This document shows positions 51,761 to 59,911 of a DNA stretch of 64,000 nucleotides, in pieces; the stretch's first letter is position 1; each line of letters begins with the position of its first letter. The DNA is from Deltaproteobacteria bacterium (lineage in GTDB: Bacteria > Myxococcota_A > Polyangia > JACPQR01): NCBI GenBank assembly GCA_016190375.1, contig JACPQR010000170.1, positions 1 through 64,000 on the forward strand. The letters run 5' to 3'. The translations under genes and the position numbers were made by a program. The notes below the pieces were generated by a model. The model ran no database searches. It had not been told where the DNA came from and worked only from the letters and a program-made list of their open reading frames with translations.

Positions 51761-53480
51761 CCGGGGTCTCCATTCTGGTTTCGATCGGGGCTGGAGCCGG
51801 AGCCGGGACCGCGGCCGGCGACCGCCGTGGCAAGTGTACAGTGAAGGTGCTTCCAGCGCCGACGGTGCTTTCGATGTGGATCGTGCCGCCCAGGAGCTCG
51901 ACGAGATCCCTGACGATCGCCAGCCCGAGGCCCGTGCCCCCGAAGCTGCGCGTCGCGCTCGCGTCGACCTGGTGGAAGCGATCGAAGACGCGCTGTCGCT
52001 GATCCTCGGGGATGCCGACTCCCGTGTCCCGGACCTCGAGGACGAAGCGGTCCCGAGGCCCTTCGAACCGAGCCGCGACGACGACCTCGCCCGTGGAGGT
52101 GAACTTGACGGCGTTCCCGACGAGGTTGGTCAGGATCTGGCGGAGCCTCGTCGAGTCGGCGACGGTGATTGGCAAGTCCGGCGCGACCGCTGCGCGCAGG
52201 AGCAAGGACTTCGCCTGCGCGAGCGGCTGGAGCGCCTCGGCCACCGAGTGCACGACCCCACCCAGGTCCACGTCTTCGGCAGCGAGCGTCATCTGACCCG
52301 CCTCGATCTTCGAGAGGTCGAGGATGTCGTTGATCAGCTCGAGGAGCGATTCGGCGCTGATCACGACCTTCTCCAGGTTTGCGCGCTGCTTCTCCGGCAA
52401 GCCGTCGCCCGACTTGCGCAGGACGATGCGAGTGAAGCCGAGGATGGCGTGCATGGGCGTCCTGAGCTCGTGCGACATCGTCGCGAGGAAGGCGCTCTTC
52501 ATGGCGCTCGAGCGCTGGATCGCGACGTTCTGGGCGCGCAGCTCCTCGTTGGCGCGGAAGATCTCGTCACGCTGTGCGAGCGCATCCGCCATCCGGTTGA
52601 AGTGGATCGCGAGGTCGTTCAGCTCGTCGCCGCGAGGCCTGGAGGGCACGCGCTCGGCGAGCTGTCCCTCCGCCATTCGCTGGCTCACGACGATGACGGC
52701 GCGGAGCCCCCTGGTCAACATGCCCGCGAGGACCGTCGCGGCGAGCAGGCCCACCAGCACCGCGAAGAGCGCCGCGACGATGCCCTCCACCAGCTCCTCG
52801 TGGATCCGCCGGTCGGTCTCCTCGAACGACAGACCGATCTGCACGAGACCCACGACCTCCCTCGACACCGACGGCGCCGCCCCCGGCGCGGAGTCGAGCT
52901 GGAACAAGGCGTCCTCCGTGCCCTGGGCCGAGGTCCGCTCGACGGACACCGGCGCGACGATGTCGTATGCGCGCTGGCCACGCCCGGCAGGCCTCAGCCT
53001 GAGCCGGGGACGCCCTCCCGCGGACAGGTTTCGGGTCGTCGCCAGCCGGGCCGGCACCCTGCCCGCGCGACCGCGCGCGACGCCGTCCTCGCCCACGAAA
53101 GCCACGTACAGGAGGTCGGGCTCCTCGATCGCCGAGTGTGCGAGCTCCTCGAGCGCCTGGCGGTCGCCGCTGAGCAGGCCGAGCCGCGCCGACAGCGCGA
53201 GGTCGCGCGCGAGCTGCGCCCCGCGCTTTGCGAGCTGGTCCTTGAGCGACGCGCGGCTTGCCCGGTAATTGAGCCACGTGAGGGCAAGGCCCGTCAGCGC
53301 GACCGCGAGCGCGATCAGCAGGGTGAGCTTGAGGTGGAGCCCGAACCGGAACGGGCCCGAGACGCTCGCGCCGCCGACGCGCCCGCGACCGGCGCCGGAA
53401 GCTCCGCCCGCGTCGTTCCCCGGCGGCACCTGCACCGGAGGTCCTCCGCCGTCGCCCCCGGTCGATGGCTCGCTGCGCAC
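51747..53480 (-). CDS. Membrane sensor histidine kinase (HAMP)
   Basis: A 577-residue kinase with two transmembrane helices (LKLTLLIALAVALTGLALTW near 50; VAALFAVLVGLLAATVLAGM near 240) around a 150-residue periplasmic sensor. A HAMP linker follows, with HisKA His337 in ATMSHELRTPMHA, HATPase boxes NLVGNAVKFTSTG, DTGVGIP and GTGLGLAIVRD. GTG at 53480 is used because longer frames would run into the divergent ABC_sub_bind gene; the first 40 residues are Gly/Pro-rich. It is divergent from that gene and likely senses the ligand it binds. Confidence 0.9.
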   Translation of the reverse strand: MRSEPSTGGDGGGPPVQVPPGNDAGGASGAGRGRVGGASVSGPFRFGLHLKLTLLIALAVALTGLALTWLNYRASRASLKDQLAKRGAQLARDLALSARLGLLSGDRQALEELAHSAIEEPDLLYVAFVGEDGVARGRAGRVPARLATTRNLSAGGRPRLRLRPAGRGQRAYDIVAPVSVERTSAQGTEDALFQLDSAPGAAPSVSREVVGLVQIGLSFEETDRRIHEELVEGIVAALFAVLVGLLAATVLAGMLTRGLRAVIVVSQRMAEGQLAERVPSRPRGDELNDLAIHFNRMADALAQRDEIFRANEELRAQNVAIQRSSAMKSAFLATMSHELRTPMHAILGFTRIVLRKSGDGLPEKQRANLEKVVISAESLLELINDILDLSKIEAGQMTLAAEDVDLGGVVHSVAEALQPLAQAKSLLLRAAVAPDLPITVADSTRLRQILTNLVGNAVKFTSTGEVVVAARFEGPRDRFVLEVRDTGVGIPEDQRQRVFDRFHQVDASATRSFGGTGLGLAIVRDLVELLGGTIHIESTVGAGSTFTVHLPRRSPAAVPAPAPAPIETRMETPDVRS

Positions 53481-53486
53481 TTCTCT

Positions 53487-53504
53487 TTGAATATTAATAC
53501 AATG
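53487..53504. promoter_or_regulatory. AT-rich promoter island between divergent sensor genes
   Basis: TTGAATATTAATACAAT is an unusually AT-rich stretch in a GC-rich genome. It lies just upstream of the kinase GTG (53480) and contains -10-like TAATAT on the minus strand and TACAAT on the plus strand. Probably a promoter for the kinase or a regulator site; no -35 element is clear. Confidence 0.35.
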
Positions 53505-53574
53505 GAGGTGGTCGAGGTGTGACAGAATCGGGGTCCCGCTCGGGCAGGGCTGCCCTGAGGGAGAGCTGAGAAAA

Positions 53575-54471
53575 GTGGTTCGGAACCGTGTGGCGGCGCT
53601 GGGGGGCCTCATCGCGTCTCTCGTCTCGCCCCCGCTGGCGGCGGCAGACATCGCGATCCTCACGGATCCCAGCGTCGCGCCCTACGTGCAGACCGTTGCC
53701 GGGATCAGGGGACGCGGCGGGTCGATCGTCCAGGTCGACATCCGCTCCTCCGGCGCGGTCTCCGAGGTCCGCGGCTCGAACCCGGTCGTCGTCGTGGCCG
53801 TCGGCCAGCAGGCCCTCGTGACCGCCCGCCGTTCTTTTGCCGACCTTCCGATCGTCTTTGCCAACGTCCTCGCCCCCCAGCAGTACGGGTTGGGCGCGAA
53901 CGTCACGGGCGTGCCGCTCGAGGTCGGCGCCGAGGCACAGCTCCGCGGCATCCACGAGCTCCTGCCCTCCGTGCGTCGCGTCGGGATCGTCTACAATCCC
54001 TCGATCTTCGCGGCCTTCGTCGCGGACACCCGGGGTCGCGCGGGCGCCCTGGGCCTCGAGATCGTGGAGGCTCGGGTCGGCTCGGCCCGCGAGGTCCAGG
54101 CCGCGGTCCAGCGGCTGCTCGGGTCGGCCGACGCGCTCCTCCTCTTGCCGGATCCGAGCCTGTGGTCCCGCGACACGCTCTCCTTCACGCTCCTGCAGGG
54201 CCTCGAGCGACGCAAGCCCGTGATCGGCTTTCTCGACGCGCTCACCCAGTCGGGAGCGCTTCTGTCATTCGCTCCCGACTATGGCGCGATCGGCGCGCGC
54301 GCGCGGGAGCTCGTGGATCGGATCCTCACCCAGCCGAGGGATCGACCCGCGCAGGTCCCGCCACTGGCCTACGCCCGAGGGCGGGCGAGCCTCAACATGT
54401 CGACAGCGACCCGTGTTCGGGCCCGGATGCCCGCCGACGCGGAGCGCCGGGTCCAGCGAGTCTTCAGGTGA
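53575..54471 (+). CDS. Periplasmic ABC_sub_bind-family binding protein
   Basis: A 298-residue protein with a signal peptide (GGLIASLVSPPLAAAD). The two-lobe PF04392 fold is shown by VVVVAVGQQALVTARR, LPIVFANVLAP, GIHELLPSVRRVGIVYNPS and LLLLPDPSLW, with KPVIGFLDALTQSGALLSF. Members bind small ligands; those encoded next to TonB receptors and kinases are thought to report uptake. No ABC ATPase or permease gene is nearby. GTG start; the TonB receptor begins 17 bases after its stop. Confidence 0.85.
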   Translation: MVRNRVAALGGLIASLVSPPLAAADIAILTDPSVAPYVQTVAGIRGRGGSIVQVDIRSSGAVSEVRGSNPVVVVAVGQQALVTARRSFADLPIVFANVLAPQQYGLGANVTGVPLEVGAEAQLRGIHELLPSVRRVGIVYNPSIFAAFVADTRGRAGALGLEIVEARVGSAREVQAAVQRLLGSADALLLLPDPSLWSRDTLSFTLLQGLERRKPVIGFLDALTQSGALLSFAPDYGAIGARARELVDRILTQPRDRPAQVPPLAYARGRASLNMSTATRVRARMPADAERRVQRVFR

Positions 54472-54488
54472 CAAGGGGATCACCCTCG

Positions 54489-56654
54489 ATGAACAACACG
54501 AGAAACCTCATCATCGCGACGGCCGTCGCCGCCCTGGCGCCCGCGGTGGCGCTCGCCCAGCCCTCCGAGCTCGACCTGTTTCGCCTCGACACGGTCGTAC
54601 GCGAGGAGAACCCGATCGTCCTGACGGCGTCCCGCCGCTCGGAGCCCATCGACGAGGCCCCGGCCTCGGTGACGGTCGTGACCGCTGCCGACATCGAGCG
54701 GTACGGGTTTCGATCGATCGCCGAGATCCTCGGGTCGCTCCCGGGCATCTTCTCCGACAACCCGCTGGAGCTCGACGCGGCGACCGTCCGGGGGTTCGGC
54801 TTCGGCGGTCAGTACCACGAGCACCTCCTCGTGCTGCTGGACGGCCACCCCGTCAACGAGCCCTGGGCCGAGTCGGCCTACCTCGAGATGGATCTGGTCG
54901 ACGTCTCGGCGATCGACCGGATCGAGGTCGTTCGCGGGCCCGCGTCCGCGCTCTACGGGTCGAACGGTTTCTTCGGCGTCGTCAACGTCATCACCCGGCG
55001 CCCGCGGGCGGGTGAGACCGACGTCAGGGTGGCGCTCGACGGTGGGACGAGCCTCCGCGCGGACGCGACGTCCTTCCCCCTGACCGGCCGCGCAGCGGTG
55101 ACCGCCACGGGAAGCGCCGCGGGCTTCGACTACACGCTCTCCGCCAACGGCCTGGGCGGCGGCCAAGAGCAGCACTTCATCCCCGAGCGGGCGGAAGAGG
55201 AGTGCGTGCCGAAGCTGTCCTACACGTGCACGAACGGCCGGACCCTCGCGGAGCGAGACTGGCGGTATGGCGGTGGTCTGTACGGCACGCTGCGGCGCGG
55301 CGAGCTCACCGTGGCGGGCCGCTACGGTCGCTACGAGATCGGGCTGCCGATGGCGAACTACCAGGCGCTCCTCAACGATCCGGAGAACTTCATCCGCGTG
55401 GAGCACGGCTTCGGGGAGCTCGGGTGGAGCCACAAGTTCTCCAACCGCTTCGAGCTCACGGCACGCGGATTCTACGACTACGCGCAGTGGACCGACGCCC
55501 TCGCGTACCTGGACGACAGCGGTCTCGAGCCGCGAGCGCGGATCTACACCGACTTCGGCAAGGTGCACGCCGGAGGCGGCGAGACCCGCGTGCTCCTCAC
55601 GGTGGTCGAAGGAGTGAACGTCCGCGACAGGATCCAGATCGGTGCGACCGGCCAGTTCGCGAGGACGCGCTCGAACGACGGCTGGGAGGATCCCACCCCG
55701 GACGAGCCGCGTCTGCACACTCCAGGAGACGTGCTCTCCGGCGCCGTCTTCGCCGAGAACGATCTCGCGCTCGGGTCCTGGGGACGCCTCGTCACCGGCG
55801 CCAGGCTCGACATGTCCGACACGTTCGACAACCGGGTCTCCCCGCGCGTCGGGGCGATCCTGCGGCCAGGACCGGACGACACCTTCAAGCTCGTCTACGA
55901 CGAGGGCTTCCGCAACCCCTCGCCGTACGAGGAGTTCTACCACGACGACACGTACATCGTCCGGAACCCTGGCCTCGGCCCCGAGGTCATCCGGAACGCC
56001 GAAGCCCTGTGGACTCACCGGATCGCCCGGACCGGAGGCGTGAGCTGGTCGGTCAGCCTCGGGGGCTACTACTCGCGGCTCGACGGTCTTCTGGAGCTCG
56101 AGCTCCGCTGCATCGAGAACCCCAGCTACCGCGACGAGCCGAACGAGTGTCCCGAGACGAACGAGGCCGGCGTGCAGCTCGACGACGTGTACGCGCAGAC
56201 GAACAGCCTGGGCTTCGAGTCCTTCGGGGCCGAGGGACGGCTCGAGGTGCGATCCGGCGCCGGGACCAGGCTCTACTTCAGCATGGCCACCCAGTCGACC
56301 CGGGCGGCAGGCTCGGACGCGCCGATCATGAACTCGCCGCGGCTCGTCGAGAGCGCCGGCATCTCCGTCCCGATCATCAGTGACCGGCTCCTCGTCGCGC
56401 TCACCGGCCGCTACCTCGGACCCCGTCTCTCGATGCCCGAGGAGCTGGGCGGCGTCTGGCTCCCGGCGAGCGCGCTCTTCGACGTGCACGTGGCGCTCGC
56501 GGATCTGGCGCCGGGGCTGTCGGTGACCCTGAGCGGCAAGAATGTCTTGGGAACGACCGACTGGGTCCCGATCACCGCCGAGGACGCGACCCCCGCGGTC
56601 CGGGCGCCCGGACCTCCCCGAACCGTCCTTCTGGGTGCCGTGCTGAAGCTGTAG
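54489..56654 (+). CDS. TonB-dependent outer-membrane receptor
   Basis: A 721-residue receptor with signal peptide (ending VALAQ). The plug domain starts IVLTASRRSEPIDEAPASVTVV and contains GFRSIAEILGSLPGI, VRGPASALYGSNGFFGVVNVI. A 22-strand-type barrel with alternating polar/hydrophobic strands follows and ends in a terminal aromatic/hydrophobic strand (TVLLGAVLKL). It should import a ligand across the outer membrane using TonB energy. Operon with the binding protein before and the hybrid kinase after (its stop overlaps the next start). Confidence 0.93.
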   Translation: MNNTRNLIIATAVAALAPAVALAQPSELDLFRLDTVVREENPIVLTASRRSEPIDEAPASVTVVTAADIERYGFRSIAEILGSLPGIFSDNPLELDAATVRGFGFGGQYHEHLLVLLDGHPVNEPWAESAYLEMDLVDVSAIDRIEVVRGPASALYGSNGFFGVVNVITRRPRAGETDVRVALDGGTSLRADATSFPLTGRAAVTATGSAAGFDYTLSANGLGGGQEQHFIPERAEEECVPKLSYTCTNGRTLAERDWRYGGGLYGTLRRGELTVAGRYGRYEIGLPMANYQALLNDPENFIRVEHGFGELGWSHKFSNRFELTARGFYDYAQWTDALAYLDDSGLEPRARIYTDFGKVHAGGGETRVLLTVVEGVNVRDRIQIGATGQFARTRSNDGWEDPTPDEPRLHTPGDVLSGAVFAENDLALGSWGRLVTGARLDMSDTFDNRVSPRVGAILRPGPDDTFKLVYDEGFRNPSPYEEFYHDDTYIVRNPGLGPEVIRNAEALWTHRIARTGGVSWSVSLGGYYSRLDGLLELELRCIENPSYRDEPNECPETNEAGVQLDDVYAQTNSLGFESFGAEGRLEVRSGAGTRLYFSMATQSTRAAGSDAPIMNSPRLVESAGISVPIISDRLLVALTGRYLGPRLSMPEELGGVWLPASALFDVHVALADLAPGLSVTLSGKNVLGTTDWVPITAEDATPAVRAPGPPRTVLLGAVLKL

Positions 56655-58408
56655 TGATGATCCTGATCGTGTCTCAAGACGCGGAGGCGTCCGCCGTCCT
56701 CTGCTCCTCGCTGGCGAGACGCGGTCAGACAGCGAACTGGCAGCCGGACGTCGTGACTGCACGCGCGATCGCCGCGGCGCAGCCGCCGCACGTGCTGGTG
56801 GCCGACGCAGGTGCGCGCGGGACGGACGAGCTGTGCTCCTCGATCCGGACGCTTGCCCCCTGGTCGCGCGTCTTCCTGATGGCGGACCACGCCACGGCGA
56901 GCGGGCTCGGCGACGCGCCGATCCTCATCAAGCCCTTCGATGCCTCGGAGGTCGCCTCGTTCCTGTCGCTGCAGCTCGATCTGGCCGAGGTCGACCGCCA
57001 GCGAAGCCGCGTCGAGGCGCGCGTCCGGGAGCTGGCGCTCCTCGTCGAGTCGAGCCTCGAGGCCATCGTCGGGCTCGATCCGGACGGGGTGGTTCGAACG
57101 TGGAACCCAGGAGCTCGGTCCACGTATGGCTACGAGCGAGAGGAGATCGTGGGCCGCCCGATCGAGGTGCTCGAGGAGCGAGCGGGCGCGGCGGCGGCGA
57201 GGCTTCTGTCCGGGCCGCAAACGGCGGTGGCGGTGCGCCGCAGGCACAAGGACGGCTCCGCCATCGAGGTCCTGCTCTCGCTCTCGCCCATTCCCGGCCC
57301 CTCCGGTGTACCAGCCGGCTGGGCCGAGGTCTCGCTCGACCTGACCCAGAGGCGCAAGCTCGAGAGCGCGCTGGAGCACGGCGAACGGCTGGCGGCGATC
57401 GGACGCATCGCCGCGAGCATGACCCACGAGATCAACAATCCCCTGGCGGTCATCCTCGCGTCGGCCACCCGGATCTCGCAGATCGCCGCCGAGACCGCCC
57501 ACGCCCAGCTCGCCGAGTGCGCGGCCGACGTGGAGCTGGCCGCCGGACGCATCGGGGGCTTCGTCAAGCACGTCTCGAGCTTCGCGCGTCGCGAGCGTAC
57601 GGCGCTCACCAGCTTGCCCGTCAGGGGAACCGTCGAGATGGCGATCCGCCTCGTCAGGCCGCGCGCGCTAGAGCGCGACGTCATCGTCTTCTTCGAGCGC
57701 GGACCGGACCCGGCGGTCATGCACGATCCCCCGAGGCTCGGACAGGCCCTGGTCAACCTCCTGGCCAACGCCATCGACGCCGCCGCGATGGGTGGCAAGA
57801 CCGTGGTGATCCGCGTCATCGACGAGCCGGGTCGCGTCGCCATCGAGGTGGACGACGACGGGCCAGGCATCGCCGCCGAGGTCGCGGGACGCCTGTTCGA
57901 GGCCTTCGTGACCACCAAGCCCCCCGGACAGGGCACCGGCCTGGGCCTGTCCATCACCAGGCAGATCGTGGAGGACCACGGCGGCGGCGTGTCGCTCTCG
58001 GCACGGGCCGACCCCGAGGGAGGCACCCGCGCCCTCCTGTCGATCCCCGTCAAGGAGCGCGATCACATGCTGGTCCTGGTCGTCGACGGCGACGGCGCGG
58101 TCCGTCGCGCGCTCGCCGCCGAGGTCGGCCGCGCGGGCTACAGGGTCGCCACCGCAGGGACTCTGAGTCAGGCTCGCGCGATGCTCTCGGGCGACCCACC
58201 GCAAGTCATCCTGGTCGACCGCGAGCTCCCCGACGGCAGCGCGGCGGACCTCTTCGCAGAGCTCTCTCGCACTCTGCCGTCGATCGGCAGGGGCCTGTTG
58301 ACCTCCGACTCCGTGGGCAGGGCGGCAGGCGCCGAGCTCGTCATCGAGAAGCCGTGGAGCCACGACCGACTCGTTGTCGCGCTCCGCGAGCTGTGCTCGC
58401 GATCGTAG
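56654..58408 (+). CDS. PAS hybrid histidine kinase with N- and C-terminal receivers
   Basis: A 584-residue soluble kinase. An N-terminal receiver-like domain (acceptor candidate in HVLVADAGARG) is followed by PAS (about 130-225), HisKA with His258 (GTG numbering) in ASMTHEINNPLAV, HATPase boxes NLLANAIDAAAMGG, DDGPGIA and GQGTGLGLS, and a C-terminal receiver with acceptor in VILVDRELPDG. GTG overlaps the receptor stop; ATG at 56657 is equivalent. As part of the receptor operon it probably handles intracellular phosphate relay for the same signal. Confidence 0.9.
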   Translation: MMILIVSQDAEASAVLCSSLARRGQTANWQPDVVTARAIAAAQPPHVLVADAGARGTDELCSSIRTLAPWSRVFLMADHATASGLGDAPILIKPFDASEVASFLSLQLDLAEVDRQRSRVEARVRELALLVESSLEAIVGLDPDGVVRTWNPGARSTYGYEREEIVGRPIEVLEERAGAAAARLLSGPQTAVAVRRRHKDGSAIEVLLSLSPIPGPSGVPAGWAEVSLDLTQRRKLESALEHGERLAAIGRIAASMTHEINNPLAVILASATRISQIAAETAHAQLAECAADVELAAGRIGGFVKHVSSFARRERTALTSLPVRGTVEMAIRLVRPRALERDVIVFFERGPDPAVMHDPPRLGQALVNLLANAIDAAAMGGKTVVIRVIDEPGRVAIEVDDDGPGIAAEVAGRLFEAFVTTKPPGQGTGLGLSITRQIVEDHGGGVSLSARADPEGGTRALLSIPVKERDHMLVLVVDGDGAVRRALAAEVGRAGYRVATAGTLSQARAMLSGDPPQVILVDRELPDGSAADLFAELSRTLPSIGRGLLTSDSVGRAAGAELVIEKPWSHDRLVVALRELCSRS

Positions 58409-58434
58409 ATCCGTCCGGATCCGAGCCCGAGTCG

Positions 58435-58458
58435 GACGCCGGGTCCGAGTCCGGCGTC
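58435..58458. terminator. Hairpin between convergent genes
   Basis: GACGCCGG (58435-58442) and CCGGCGTC (58451-58458) form a perfect eight-base stem with an eight-base loop between the kinase stop and the convergent PIN toxin stop. No U tract. Confidence 0.4.
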
Positions 58459-58470
58459 ATCGTCGACGGC

Positions 58471-58890
58471 TCAGGGCTCGTCATCGGGCCCGGAGCTTCG
58501 CAAGAGCTCCCAGAGCCCGCGAGGGCTGACGATGCGGAGGGGGGCGCGTCGCGCGATGTCGAGCACGGCCTGGTCGCCGGTGACCAGGACGTCCGCTCCT
58601 CCTTCGACGGCAGACGCGACGACCCATTCGTCATCCGGGTCGCCGATCCCGAGGCCGAGATGCTTTGGTGGTCTCCGGACGACGGTCGACTCGCGAAGCA
58701 GAGCCTCTATCTCGTCGATCGTGCTCTTTGGCAGCCCCAGCTTCTGGCGCAGGTTCTTCCTCAGCTCGGAGAGGACGACTTCGCCGACGACGAGCTCGTG
58801 CTCGATCAGAATGTGCGCGAAGAGGTCGGCACACAGCCCGCGCGTGGCGAAGGCGCTCACGAGCACGTTCGTGTCGAAGAAGACCCTCAC
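58471..58890 (-). CDS. PIN-family toxin (PF13470 type)
   Basis: A 139-residue PIN protein. Catalytic Asp in VFFDTNVLVSAF (residues 3-14), the acidic pair in GDPDDEWVVASAVEGGADVL and the Asp in LVTGDQAVLDI complete the site. The motif LVVGEVVLSELRKNL is typical of the PIN family often listed as a putative toxin component. It overlaps the antitoxin stop by four bases. A ribonuclease function is inferred from the family. Confidence 0.85.
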   Translation of the reverse strand: MRVFFDTNVLVSAFATRGLCADLFAHILIEHELVVGEVVLSELRKNLRQKLGLPKSTIDEIEALLRESTVVRRPPKHLGLGIGDPDDEWVVASAVEGGADVLVTGDQAVLDIARRAPLRIVSPRGLWELLRSSGPDDEP

Positions 58891-59108
58891 GAGACGTCGC
58901 GGAAGACGTCTTCGTCGGCGAGGTAACCCCTTGCCTCGGCGAGGGGGAGGACCTTCCTGCGCAGGCGTTCGAATCGGAGCACGGCCAGTTGTCGCCGGAG
59001 CGCATCCCGGGCGAGGTCGCTCCGCGTTCGCCCGGTGCGCTCGCAGGCCCGGTCGAGCTCGCGCTCGAGGTCTCGACCGAGGCGGATCGTGAGAGTCGAG
59101 GACTTCAT
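58887..59108 (-). CDS. Ribbon-helix-helix antitoxin
   Basis: A 73-residue protein starting KSSTLTIRLGRDLERELD, then ACERTGRTRSDLARDALRRQL, a RHH DNA-binding fold. The C terminus (LAEARGYLADEDVFRDV) is acidic and probably toxin-binding. ATG at 59108 is chosen at the fold start. A TACACT -10-like sequence lies eight bases upstream of the ATG on the minus strand, with no clear -35 and no Shine-Dalgarno, so it too may be leaderless. Confidence 0.8.
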   Translation of the reverse strand: MKSSTLTIRLGRDLERELDRACERTGRTRSDLARDALRRQLAVLRFERLRRKVLPLAEARGYLADEDVFRDVS

Positions 59109-59256
59109 CGTACGACAGTGTAACACGCCCAAAGGTACCGTGTCCTCGAGCCCGATCGCGAAGCGTGCCTGGAGTCGCACACCACTGCAGGAACGCCGTG
59201 TTTCTCTCACCGGCTGGGTTCGTGTCAGCTGTGCTCGCGATCGTGATCTGACTACC

Positions 59257-59289
59257 TGACTAGACAGAATATCGCTGGCGTGCTAGTCA
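59257..59289. promoter_or_regulatory. Inverted and direct TGACTAG repeats upstream of hicAB
   Basis: TGACTAG (59257-59263) and CTAGTCA (59283-59289) form an inverted repeat around 19 bases; a direct TGACTA copy starts at 59249. It lies just before the toxin start codon and is a plausible HicB operator. Confidence 0.45.
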
Positions 59290-59295
59290 CTCCTC

Positions 59296-59505
59296 GTGAC
59301 CGGCAAGGCGGTCGTGGAGCTCATCCTGTCGCTCGGTGGCCAGAAGGTTCGGCAAAGAGGCTCCCACGTCCAGGTTCGGTGCGGCTCGTGTCAGACCACC
59401 GTGCCGGTGCATGCGGGTGAGGATCTCGGCAAACGCCTGCTGCGCGCGATCGAGCGCGACCTCGAGCCCGCGCTGGGCGCCGGATGGCTGAGGCGGAGGA
59501 GATGA
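59296..59505 (+). CDS. hicA: HicA-like mRNA interferase toxin
   Basis: A 69-residue double-stranded RNA-binding-like toxin with the HicA/YcfA signature: VVELILSLGGQKVRQRGSHVQVRC, then TTVPVHAGEDLGKRLLRAI. The GSH His is the usual catalytic residue. A CGSC pair is unusual. GTG start. Its stop overlaps the antitoxin ATG (ATGA). Confidence 0.85.
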   Translation: MTGKAVVELILSLGGQKVRQRGSHVQVRCGSCQTTVPVHAGEDLGKRLLRAIERDLEPALGAGWLRRRR

Positions 59506-59906
59506 TGACGTATCTCGTGACCTATGACCTCGATGAGGACGGATGGTGGGTGGCCAAGGTGCGGGGTGTCGCCGGATGTCACACGCAAGGCCGCACGATC
59601 GAGGCGGCCCGGCGCCGCATTCGCGAGGCGCTCGGCCTGTACACCCGCGATGTTGCGAAGGTGGAGCTCGTCGAGCGGGTGCGGCTGCCGGGGCGCGTTC
59701 GCGGGGCGCTCGTCAAGGCGAAGAGCGGCCGCGCGCGGGCCGACAGAGCGCAGGCGGCCGCCCAGACGGCGACGAGGCAGGCCGTCCGGATCCTGCTCGA
59801 GGACCTGCACCTCGGCGTCCGAGACGCGGCCGCTCTCGTCGGGATCTCCCATCAACGCGTGCAACAGCTCGCGACCCAGGCGCGGCGGCGCAGGAAGGTC
59901 GCGTAA
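59502..59906 (+). CDS. hicB: HicB-like antitoxin with DNA-binding C terminus
   Basis: About 134 residues: an N-terminal partial RNase H-like HicB domain (TYLVTYDLDEDGWWVAKVRGVAGCHTQGRTIEAARRRIREAL, split at KVRG), then a basic linker and a helix-turn-helix (VRDAAALVGISHQRVQQLAT) for autoregulation. ATG at 59502 overlaps the toxin stop and has GGAGGA upstream. Confidence 0.85.
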   Translation: MMTYLVTYDLDEDGWWVAKVRGVAGCHTQGRTIEAARRRIREALGLYTRDVAKVELVERVRLPGRVRGALVKAKSGRARADRAQAAAQTATRQAVRILLEDLHLGVRDAAALVGISHQRVQQLATQARRRRKVA

Positions 59907-59911
59907 CCGCT

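Noticed and set aside
53481..53663. Extended N terminus of the HAMP kinase
   Set aside because: It overlaps the divergent ABC_sub_bind gene and the AT-rich promoter region; its sequence has no domain character.
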